Assembly (NCBI RefSeq): GCF_001659605.2
Contig: NC_035173.2
Coordinates: 17,152,618 to 17,216,617, forward strand
DNA length: 64,000 nt
Origin: Manihot esculenta
Lineage: Eukaryota; Streptophyta; Magnoliopsida; Malpighiales; Euphorbiaceae
Direction of reading: 5' to 3'
Under the pieces are notes generated by a model that saw nothing but the letters and a program-made list of their open reading frames with translations, was not told where the DNA came from and did no database searches. Positions 37,796 to 48,201 of this stretch are shown piece by piece. The position numbers were made by a program, and so were the translations under genes. The stretch's first letter is position 1. Every line of letters starts with the position of its first letter.

Positions 37796-38196
37796 TTTTC
37801 CTGATTTTTTGGGTTCAAATTCAATTTTTCCTCTTTAGGGTTTTAAAACCCTAGATTTACTTTTTTGGTACTAACCCATTTAGGAGCCCTTCACTCTCTC
37901 ACCGCCGGCACCAGAAGAACTGCCGGACTGCCGCCGGCCGACCGACCTGCTCCGACGCCGGAAAAGCTTGCGCGTGAGGCTCACGCGCCACCTCTTCCCG
38001 GCGCGTGACCCGGCGCTTCCAGGCGCGTGACCCACCGTCTGTCACTGCTTCGCCGCTCCGATCACTCCGGCGACGATTCCGACCATCTTCCGGCCTTCCC
38101 GTGCTGTTACCCGGTCTTTTTGGTGAATCAATTGGGCTCTCTTGTGTGTACAACCTTGGGTACCTCATATTCTTTCAGGGTTCATAAATCTTTACT
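37796..38196 (+). other. Copia untranslated leader
   Basis: About 400 bp between the primer site and the ATG. The 37900-38100 part is strikingly GC-rich (CCGCCGGC and GGCGCGTGACCC repeats) against an AT-rich background. Short frames here are not credible genes. Confidence 0.7.
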
Positions 38197-41100
38197 ATGG
38201 CAGAAGGTAAAAGGGTCTCGATTCCTAACTCTGATAATCCTTCCTTGCAAATTAGTCCCATAAAACTTGATGGAACCAACTATCTTGCTTGGTCAAGGTC
38301 TTGTTTGTTGTTTATCAAGGCTAGAGGGCTGCAGGGTTATGTCACTGGTAATAAAAAGCAACCTGATGAGCGTGATCCAGATCTTCCTCAATGGGACTCA
38401 AATAATTGTCTTGTTATGACATGGTTACTGAACTCGATGCAACCTAATATCTCTAAGTCCTATTTGTTAATTGATACTGCTGCAAAAATATGGAAAGCTT
38501 TGTCCTTAACTTATTCCAAGATTGGGAATGATGCCCAAATTTATGATATTCGGAATAAGATTCATGGTACTAAGCAAGGAGAAATGACTATCTCCCAATT
38601 TTATTCTGAGTTATGTGGCTTATGGCAGGAACTTGATTACTATCAAGACTTTCAGGCAGACTGCACTGGAGATACAGTCAAATTTCAGAGAATGATTGAA
38701 AAGGAGCGGGTCTATGATTTTCTTGCAGGGTTGAATAATGAATATGATCCAATTCGAGTCCAAGTGTTGGGAAGAAATCCTTTTCCTTCTCTACAAGAGG
38801 CCCACGCTCATGTTCAACAAGAGGAAAGTCGTCGACATGCTATGCTCTATACTGCACCAGTTGAAAAGGCTGGGTTGACTACTAGTTTGAGCACACCACA
38901 GCCTCCTACTTCTGAGAAAGATCAATTACACTGTGACTATTGTGGGAAACCGAGGCATACCAAAGAGACTTGTTGGAAGTTACATGGTCGTCCCACTAGA
39001 GGTCGTGGAGGAAAACGAGGTACCTCTAGAAATCAAGCTAATTTAGCTGAAACTGTGGAGGAGCCTTTTAAGGAGACAACAACGACTGAGTTTCTTTCCG
39101 CTAATGAACTTCAGAGTCTCAAGCGCCTCTTGTCTCATATTGACACCTCTTCATCCTCTGGTGCCACATCTAACTTTGTAAAGTCAGGTAATGCTTCCTC
39201 TTTTAATAATGTTCCATGGATTATCGATTCTGGTGCGAATAGACATATGACAGGCTCTTCTAAAGGCTTTCTCAATTATTCTCCTTCTCTAACCAAAGAT
39301 AGTGTCAGAATTGCTGATGGCTCTTTTACTCCAATATTCGGAACAGGTTCTGTTATTTGCACATCCAACATTAAATTATCATCTGTCCTTCATGTTCCCC
39401 ACTTTCCTGTCAACCTTTTATCTGTCAGTGCTATCACCAATGCCCTTAACTGTAAACTTGAATTCTTTCCTGATCATTGTGTTATTCAGGATCTTCGCAC
39501 AGGGAAGAGGATTGGCAATGGTAGGCTGCATGATGGCTTATACATGTTGGAGAGTGATCCGGGTTCTTCGATATCTCAAGCTTGTTTTGGAGAAAATAAG
39601 GATGTCAATCGGGAAATAATACAATGGCACCGGCGATTAGGACATCCATCATTTTTTGTCTTAGAAAAACTTTATCCTGATTTGTTTGCTAAAACCCAGT
39701 TTGACTCTTTATTTTGTGATGCTTGTGAGTATGCTAAACACACTAGAACATCCTATCCTTTGAGTCATAATAAAAGTCAAATTCCTTTTGCAACTATTCA
39801 TTCTGATGTTTGGGGGCCTACTCAAACTGTCTCCTTATCTGGTAATCGATGGTTTGTCACCTTTATTGATTGTTGCACTCGAATGACTTGGGTCTATCTG
39901 ATTAAAGCTAAAAGTGATGTTTTTTCTTGTTTTCAATCTTTTCATAAGATGATTTGTACTCAATTTGATACTAAGATGAAAATTTTGAGAACTGACAATG
40001 GAAGAGAATACATGGATAGTAGCTTTTCTGCCTATTTGGAGAGTAATGGGATAGTACACCAGACTAGTTGTCCTTATACTAGTGCTCAAAATGGCGTTGC
40101 TGAGAGAAAAAATAGACATCTATTGGAGGTAGCTCGATCTCTTATGTTCACCATGAATCTACCCAAAGTATATTGGGGAGATGCAGTTCTTGTATCTGCT
40201 TACCTTATAAATAGAATGCCTCTCAAGACCCTTGACTTTATGAGTCCTTTGGCAGTTCTACAAGGGAAGAATTCATACGTTGTTCCACCAAAAATATTTG
40301 GGTGTGTTTGTTTTGTCCATACTAGAACGGCAGGGAAATTGGACCCCAAGGCCCTTAAATGTGTGTTTGTTGGGTATTCTCCGACACAGAAGGGATATAG
40401 GTGTTATCACCCTCCCTCTAGAAAATACTTAGTCAGTATGGATGTTACCTTTCGAGAAATTGAACCCTACTTCAATACCACCCACTCACCTCTTCAGGGG
40501 GAGAATAATGAGCAAGAAGAGGTGATCCAAAATTGTGTGATTCCGGATAATATGGTTCAACTAGAGAGTTTGAGTTCTAATCGACAGGGGGAGATGTCCA
40601 ATCAGGGAGGAAGAATTGGTCGTTTGGACAAGCCAGATTTGAGAAGGTATTCAAGGAGAGACAAGGCAGAAGAGGCCATTATGCAGTCTACTCAGAGTCA
40701 AGAATCTTCTTCTGGTGAGTTATCCACAACTCTTGAATGCTTCAATGATTTAGATAAACCGATTGCACAAAGAAAAGGGGTCAGATCTTGTACTAAACAT
40801 CCTATTTCTAACTTTGTTTCTTATGAATCCTTGTCTCCTTCCTATAGAGCCTTTGCCTTGTCTATTTCCTCTGTGTCTATTCCACAGGATTGGAAGAAAG
40901 CTCTTGCAGAACCTAAATGGAAGGAAGCAATGATTGAAGAGATGAAAGCATTGGCTAAAAATGAGACCTGGGAGCTCGTCACTCTTCCACCTGGAAAGAA
41001 ACTCGTTGGCTGTAAGTGGGTGTTCACAGTGAAACACAAAGCTGATGGTACAATTGAACGATTTAAGGCTAGATTGGTTGCTAAAGGTTTCACCCAAACC

Positions 41101-42414
41101 TATGGAGTGGATTATCAAGAGACATTTGCCCCAGTTGCAAAAATGAATTCAATCAGAGTTCTGTTATCTTGCGCGGCCAACTTGGACTGGGACTTGCAAC
41201 AGTTTGATGTGAAGAATGCTTTCCTCCATGGAGATTTAGAGGAAGAAGTATTCATGGAAATTCCTCCTGGGTTCGCTGATGAGAAGACACAAGGAAAGGT
41301 GTGCAAGTTAAAAAAGGCTTTGTATGGGCTAAAACAATCTCCCAGAGCTTGGTTTGACAGGTTTAGCAGAGCCATGATGTCCTTCGGTTACCAATAAAGC
41401 AATGCTGATCACACTCTGTTTATCAAACATCATAAGGGTAAGATCACCCTTCTTATTGTGTATGTTGATGATATAGTGGTGACAGGTGATGACAAAGAGG
41501 AAATGGCTCAACTAAAGAGGTTGTTAGCTCAGGAATTTGAAATCAAAGATCTGGGAAAACTGCAATATTTTCTAGGTATCGAGGTGGCTAGATCAGAAAA
41601 AGGAATTTTCATCTCTCAAAGAAAGTACATTCTGGATCTTTTGGGAGAAACTGGTATGATGGGGTGTAAACCAGCAGAATCTCCCATCGAAAGTAATCAC
41701 AAGCTGAAAGCAGGAACTGGTGAGTCCGTGGATATTGGAAGATATCAGAGATTGGTAGGAAGGTTGATTTATCTCTCACACACTCGACCGGATATAGCCT
41801 ATGCTGTTAGCTTAGTCAGCCAATTCATGCATGACCCTCGCGAGACTCATATGCAAGCTGTACTTCGCATCTTGAGATACCTAAAGTCTGCGCCAGGGAA
41901 AGGGCTTCTTTATTCCAAACATGGTCATCTCCGAATTGAAACTTTTACAGATGCAGATTGGGCAGGATCTCTCGATGACAGGAGATCCACATCTGGCTAC
42001 TGCACAGTTGTGGGGGGAAACCTTGTCACTTGGAGGAGTAAAAAACAAAGTGTTGTTGCTCGGTCAAGTGCGGAAGCAGAATACAGAGCAATGGCCCAAG
42101 GAGTGTGTGAACTCTTATGGTTGCAGAAGTTATTGGAAGAGTTGAGATTGTCCGAGAGAGACAAGATAACCTTGTATTGTGACAATAAAGCTGCTATAAG
42201 TATAGCACAAAACCCAGTCCAACATGACCGAACGAAGCACATTGAAATTGATCGGCACTTCATTAAAGAAAAATTAACAGACGGTGTCTTGAGCCTAGTT
42301 CATGTGACTTCTACTGAGCAACTTGCGGATGTGTTTACTAAAGGGCTTAACAACAAGATCTATCATAATCTGATTTGCAAGTTGGGCATGTGTGACATCT
42401 TTGCACCAACTTGA
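38197..42414 (+). pseudogene. gag-pol: Copia gag-pol polyprotein with one in-frame stop
   Basis: A single frame of 1,405 codons broken only by TAA at 41395 (codon 1067). Domains: UBN2-type gag (about residues 20-240); CX2CX4HX4C zinc knuckle at 246-259; aspartic protease DSGA at 344; GAG-pre-integrase HRRLGHPS near 478; integrase core with D in HSDVWGP (about 535), D in RTDNGREY (about 598) and E in AERKNRHLLE; reverse transcriptase from about 905 with DVKNAFLHGDL and YVDD at 1089; RNase H with DADWAGSLDDRRSTSGYC and SSAEAEYRA near the end. The stop lies in RT between SFGYQ and SNADHTLF, just before YVDD, so the translated product would lack the RT catalytic pair and RNase H. Otherwise all motifs seen are intact. 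The element encodes its own capsid, integration and reverse transcription functions. Confidence 0.95.
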
Positions 42415-42421
42415 GGGGGAG
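42413..42421 (+). promoter_or_regulatory. Polypurine tract
   Basis: GAGGGGGAG overlaps the stop codon region and directly precedes the 3' LTR; it would prime plus-strand synthesis. Confidence 0.85.
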
Positions 42422-42513
42422 TGTTGACTTATTTGCTAATCCTAATTGATTCTAGAGATTTGATTTGATTTGATTAGGATCCTTAATTATCTCTGTAATT
42501 ATTATTTGATTAT
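42422..42513 (+). mobile_element. Copia 3' LTR, first 92 bp only
   Basis: Identical to 37583-37674, then breaks off at TTTGATTAT and continues as array sequence ATTCAATGCTACAAATG, found also at 34836. Confidence 0.92.
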
Positions 42514-43540
42514 ATTCAATGCTACAAATGTTCGTATTGTAAGCTGTAGATTGCATTATGGACATTAGAGCATTGAGTGGAAATTGTGTACATCACTTTT
42601 AAGAATCTGCTAGGATATAATAGATGCCTTATATCTGATGTAGTTGTACCATGACAAGTTTCTAACTGCTATGAATTGACTTCAAATAAAAGTTTATATC
42701 CTTTTAGAATAAAATACTAGAGATATTAGCAATAAGGTATAGAAAAATTCTATGAGAGCGACAATGTACTCAAAAAACATAATTGTTTTTGTGTTGTTTA
42801 TCATTAAAAAGAGGAATTTTATAAATATTATGATATAAGAGAAATGAAAAAAAGGAGAGGTATGAGTAGGTGAAATAGGCTAGAACATGTTAGTGACCAA
42901 TCTTCTTGTTCACTTTTTACTGTGATGATTGTTTGATATCGAAACAGTCTTAACCTTTGAGAGAAATAAATTTGAATTATCATAGTAACGGATTCAAGAG
43001 TTTTAAAGAAAGTTTAATTATCTAAACATTGTGTAAGAGGAGATTGAAGATACAAGGAGAATACGCACATAAAATAAGTGATAGTTATGAGATGGTAGGT
43101 GTGATTAAGGGGTTAATTTATCTCATTAATGACATATTAGTTACTCTAGCTAGGAAAAAATAAGGAAGATTGTAGAGTCTATCAAACTTTTAAGAACATG
43201 ACATAAATAGTGTATGAATTCCTAATGTACTTTTTGATAAATATTTCGATTCATCACTTGGAAGTGGATAGAGTTGCCTTTAAGATTATATTGAAGGTCT
43301 ATGTTGGAAAACCGAATTAATCACTGCAATAGTTTATTCTTTTTCCCTTTTTAGAAGCATTATTATATTTGATAAGGTTAGATAAATTATTTTGGCGGAA
43401 TTGATGTTATTTGAGATAATATTGTTGTTTATTGGAAGTTTAGTTTTTATCTATATTGGTGATATATTTTGATTTTAAACACTTTAATCGGTACAAGTAA
43501 TTATTATTAATAGGTTATATTGATATCTGTTTATATATAA

Positions 43541-43583
<43 letters not shown>

Positions 43584-44398
43584 TTGAATATTGGTATTTA
43601 GTTTCTTAAAAAGTATAGCTATGAAAATATGAAAATATAATTATTTATATTTCCTTAGTTATTTACTGGATTCTAGATATAACCCTTATTCCTCCAATAG
43701 ATTGTTGAATAAATGAATAAGATTGTTTTTGTATAGCATAGCGTGATATTGTGGTTGATTATTAGCAAGAATAAATTATGTTAATATAAACTTTATGTTA
43801 TTATCTATTGTTAAGAGCTACGTGGACCTGATCCTCTATTGGAGGTACGTAGGCAGCCTTCGGGTGCGGTCGAAATATAACATATGTTAAGACTTTAATT
43901 AGCAAATAGTAGCAATGTAAATTCAAGCCATATTAACAGATTTTCATGTTGAATAAATTACTTATTGGAAATTTAATAAGTTTAATATGACTAAAATAAT
44001 TAACATACAAATAATTATATTTATAAGATTATAGATAAAAATAAAGCCACAAAAGAAATCACCGACTTAGCAATATAGGAGAACAATTTTCATAAAGAGA
44101 CCATGAGTGAATTAGACCCTTAATATTGCCAAAACTTGACTATAACTTAGGATAGAAGCATACATAAGTACCTAAACTGAATAACTTGGAAAGCTTGTTA
44201 AAGTAACGAAAATTGGCATGCGAATAGGTGCAATTTGTGATATAAAAGGCAATGTCGCAGTCTAGATATAGAACGTAAGTTGGCATTTGAAAGGCAGTGT
44301 CGTAGTTCAGTTATGAGGCATAGACGAAGTGTCGCACCTATCCCAAATCCTCATTCACTAGCAGACTAAATGAAATTATTGCTTGAAAAAATAAAGAA

Positions 44399-45388
44399 TA
44401 ATGGCATAAAAATCCAAAATTTTATTTCTTGGCACAATAAATTAGGATTTAAAAATATTTGGCTATTCTTTCTAAATTTGAATTGAAAGTGGGGGAGTAT
44501 CTGTCGGTAGCAGGCCATATTGTATTTTTATATTACTTAATGCTGGACTCTACGCTACACCTTGGATAACCGAGGTATTAATCGTTGGTTAATTAAGATA
44601 AAATTCTTAAATGGTGTAGAAAAACCTAAAATGCTCTCATCGATGCCGTCGCTCGCTGCCGAATTTATTTTTCCCACTTCGTCCTTCGCACAAAAAGTTG
44701 GCCTTCTTGCTTCACCACCATTTTGGCCTCAGAAAAGGAGATATTGCCTTCGTGCTTTCTCCTAGCTCTATTCACCTTTCGGTCCTTTATTTCTATATCT
44801 TCTCTCTCGGTGTTGTTACCTCTCATAAAAAATCAATTATCTTTAAACTTGATTCTCCACCAAATTCAGCTGTCGAAACCTGTACTTGTATTCGTCACGT
44901 CGAATGCTGCTCATACAATTCCTAATCTCAAAACAATCGTACTCGACTCTCCCGAGTTTGAATCGCTGATGATGAGTCTAGCTCACTGTGGAGAAATGGA
45001 AGGAGTGAAGGTTTACCAATTGGACCCTGGGACAATTCTCTATCCTCACGGACTACTAGTCGAGTTAATGGAGTGGTTTTGGCTCATCAAAATTTCAGAT
45101 GCATGGTGGCCCAAAGTCATGCGGTTTACACGAGCTGGATGGCAGGTCACCGACTTCGTCCTTCGCACAAAAAATTGGCCTTCTCGCTTCACCACCATTT
45201 TGGCCTCAGAAAAGGAGATATTGCCTTCGTGCTTTCTCCTAACTCAATTCACCTTTCGATCCTTTATTTTTATATCTTCTCTCTCGGTGTTGTTACCTCT
45301 TTTAAACCTGTAATTGTGTTCGTCACGTTGAATGCTGCTCTTACAATTCCTAATCTCAAAACTATCTTACTCGACTCTTCCGAGTTTA
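44399..45388 (+). pseudogene. 4CL-like element, array copy seven, with a second partial copy fused
   Basis: The left arm and the fragment (about 44650-45148) are present up to GCTGGATGGCAG. There the sequence jumps back to the fragment start (TCACCGACTTCGTCCTTCGC) and a shorter second copy runs to 45388, missing the segment between GTTACCTCTTTTAAACC and the usual CCTAAAAAATC. So two N-terminal pieces lie head to tail in one unit. No right arm follows; the sequence passes to the pelota-linked region. Confidence 0.75.
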
Positions 45389-45773
45389 CTGTGGCTAGCT
45401 ATTTCTGTTACTTGAATGCATATCCATGTGGGAATAATTTCTTTAGAAGTTCCACACTGTTGATTTTTTAGAATCCCAACCATGTGGTTTACATCTGTTA
45501 TGCTCAAGCTGCTTGTAGTTAGGCGTTGATACCGGCTATTAACAAATTACTATTGGTGCACATGGTGCTCTTTGTTGCAATTTTCCTTTTTTTTGAGTTG
45601 GAATAGTAAGAATCACTCATTTAATAGCATTATGTCCACCTTGACTTCATTGAAGTGTCAAATGCATCATGCAATTGACTATTCTTATAGAAAAGTTAAG
45701 CCCTGTCGGTGCTCACTCACACATCATAGTTTACTACTAAGCAATTATAATGCCATAATGCAACTGAGCAATT
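45389..45773. other. Unassigned sequence between ligase and pelota pieces
   Basis: No coding match recognised. The 45572-45775 frame is probably chance. It is absent from the second pelota copy, where the deletion joins the ligase fragment directly to TTGAGGATCC. Confidence 0.5.
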
Positions 45774-46915
45774 GAGGATCCTAACTAATGAAAACTAAGT
45801 GTGGTTGTTCTCCTATAAAATGCTCTGGTTTACTAGAGATGTTAAAGCTACTGGCAATAAATATTGCCTAGAGGAGAATCTGGAAAATTGGCTCTTCTCT
45901 TCATAATCAGTGTCTCACTAAAAGGACATTACTGTACGATGCATGGAAATGCATGCTACATCTAGAATTCCTAACCTGTTGGACCTTGATGGCCTAAAAC
46001 TTAGTTTCTTTAGGCTGGGTGTTGTCCCTTAACTTAGTTTTTGCACTCTTGAGCAATACCTGCCTGGCAGTTATTCCTTTGTTGCTGATGCTAGCTGTTT
46101 GTGTTCCGCCTACTGAAGTTGGTCCTTCAGGGTTTTATAGGTTTGGTGCTTTGAATTGCTCAAGTAGTCTAATTGATGAAGTTAAATATGCATAGACTAA
46201 TTTAATTACTTTGTAACTGATGTTTCTCTCCCTACAATTTCAGATCCCGGTGCAAGTGCTGATCTTGCTGTGGTTTTAATGCAAGAAGGACTTGCACACA
46301 TCTTACTTGTCGGTAAAAGGTAAGGTAATTCTTTGATTTTTTTTGGTTCAGTTGTTTAAAAATAAATAATCACATAAACATGAAGCAACAAAGCCTATAA
46401 GGAATGACTTCCACTCTACTTCATATCTTATTTTCTCGAATAGTTTTTTTATTGTCATGTTGTAAACTGTTATCCTGGTGCCTTATGGTGCTGTGACTAA
46501 TACACTACAGCGTGACAGCTACTCGATCAAGGATAGAGACTTCAATTCCTCGAAAGCATGGCCCTGCCATTGCTGGTTATGAGTCGGTATGCTTCTTTTC
46601 TTCCAACACAGTGAATCCAAGTCATTTATATTTGAGTTGCTATTGGCTTGTCAATGTACTGGAGTTGTTATTACTGATGTGGCTTCTATGGTTCTGCCTC
46701 CTTTTGCATGGATTCTAAGGATTCATGAATTTATCAGAAGTGCTTTAAAACTCTATGTTTTACATTTCTTGTTCTCCTTGCTGCAGGCATTGAATAAGTT
46801 CTTTGAGCATGTTTTACAGGTGAGCATTTGATTTGTATTTTATGTTAGTATGCCTCTACCCTGCTTCTGAATTCACAATATGTTTCAGGAAAATTAAATA
46901 CATGAAGCACTTCTT
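45774..46915 (+). pseudogene. Pelota fragment, first copy (exons with introns)
   Basis: Nearly identical to 48202-49330. Exon blocks: about 46246-46320 ([20 protein letters not shown]), 46511-46587 ([20 protein letters not shown], then IAGYES) and 46788-46820 (ALNKFFEHVLQ). Pelota is the eRF1-like ribosome-rescue factor that works with Hbs1; these pieces come from the end of its N-terminal domain and the start of its central domain. At 46916 the sequence jumps to array unit eight, so the copy ends in an intron. Confidence 0.8.
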
Positions 46916-48201
46916 CCAATAGATTGTTGAATAAATGAATAAGATTGTTTTTGTATAGCATAGTGTGATATTGTGGTTGATTATTAGCAAGAATAAATTA
47001 TGTTTGTATAAACTTTATGTTATTATCTATTGTTAAGAGCTACGTGGACCTGATCCTCTATTGGAGGTACGTAGGCAGCCTTCGGGTGCGGTCGAAATAT
47101 AACATATGTTAAGACTTTAATTAGCAAATAGTAGCAATGTAAATTCAAGCCATATTAACAGATTTTCATGTTGAATAAATTACTTATTGGAAATTTAAAA
47201 AGTTTAATATGACTAAAAATTAAACATACAAATAATTATATTTATAAGATTATAGATAAAAATAAAGCCACAAAAGAAATCACCGACTTAGCAATATAGG
47301 AGAACAATTTTCATAAAGAGACCATGAGTGAATTAGACCCTTAATATTGCCAAAACTTGACTATAACTTAGGATAGAAGCATACATAAGTACCTAAACTG
47401 AATAACTTGGAAAGCTTGTTAAAGGAACGAAAATTGGCATCCGAATAGGTGCAATTTGTGATATAAAAGGCAGTGTCGCAGTCTAGATATAGAACGTAAG
47501 TTGGCATTTGAAAGGCAGTGTCGTAGTTCAGTTATGAGGCATAGACGAAGTGTCGCACCTATCCCAATTCCTCATTCACTAGCAGACTAAATGAAATTAT
47601 TGCTTGAAAAAATAAAGAATAATGGCATAAAAATCCAAAATTTTATTTCTTGGCACAATAAATTAGGATTTAAAAATATTTGGCTATTCTTTCTAAATTT
47701 GAATTGAAAGTGGGGGAGCATCTGTCGGTAGCAGGCCATATTGTATTTTTATATTACTTGATGTTGGACTCTACGCTACACCTTGGATAACCAAGGCGAG
47801 GTATTAATCGTTGGTTAATTAAGATAAAATTCTTAAATGGTGTAGAAAAACCTAAAACGCTCTCATCGACGCCGTCGCTCGCTGCCGAATTTATTTTTTC
47901 CACTTCGTCCTTCGCACAAAAAGTTGGCCTTCTCGCTTCACCACCATTTTGGCCTCAGAAAAGGAGATATTGCCTTCGTGCTTTCTCTTAGCTCTATTCA
48001 CCTTTCGGTCCTTTATTTCTATATCTTCTCTCTCGGTGTCGTTACCTCTCATAAAAAATCAATTATCTTTAAACTTGAGATTCTCCACCAAATTCAGCTG
48101 TCGAAACCTGTACTTGTGTTCGTCATGTCGAATGCTGCTCATACAATTCCTAATCTCAAAACAATCGTACTCGACTCTCCCGAGTTTGAATCGCTGATGA
48201 T
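46916..48201 (+). pseudogene. Array unit eight with 4CL-like copy eight, truncated
   Basis: Starts in the middle of a unit (CCAATAGATTGTTGAATAAATG) and runs through the GTACGTAGGCAGCC block, left arm and ligase fragment (about 47870-48201; open frame 47924-48217). It ends at GAATCGCTGATGA, where TTGAGGATCC of the pelota region follows. Compared with copy seven, about 0.8 kb between these two points is missing. It shares CTCATAAAAAATC with copy seven, so the two are sisters. Confidence 0.8.

Larger units (their letters stand above)
37583..42513 (+). mobile_element. Ty1/copia retrotransposon with truncated 3' LTR
   Basis: Order: 200-bp 5' LTR, primer-binding site, leader, single gag-pol frame, polypurine tract and the first 92 bp of the 3' LTR, which are identical to the 5' LTR. 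Identity and the single broken codon point to recent insertion. The right flank resumes in the array unit at a point about 0.8 kb beyond the left flank, so the deletion removed both the LTR end and array sequence; no target duplication can be seen. Confidence 0.95.
19045..48201 (+). repeat. Tandem array of eight ~3.5-kb units carrying 4CL-like pseudogenes
   Basis: A long segment is repeated in direct orientation. Marker GTTTACCAATTGG occurs at 20692, 24201, 27682, 30734, 33808 (variant), 37338 and 45011, giving periods of 3,509, 3,481, 3,052, 3,074, 3,530 and 7,673 bp; the short ones have internal deletions and the long one holds a copia element. Each unit consists of a (TA)n tract, a conserved GAGGTACGTAGGCAGCCTTC block, a stretch with GGCAGTGTC repeats, the inverted-repeat element with the ligase fragment, and about 1.3 kb of AT-rich spacer. 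Unit eight (46916-48201) is truncated and fused to pelota sequence. Copies look about 90-97% alike by eye. The spacer has no recognisable genes. Confidence 0.9.

Noticed and set aside
41458..42414. Separate gene for RT C-terminus and RNase H
   Set aside because: It is in the same frame as 38197-41397 and divided from it only by one TAA; it is the rest of the copia polyprotein.
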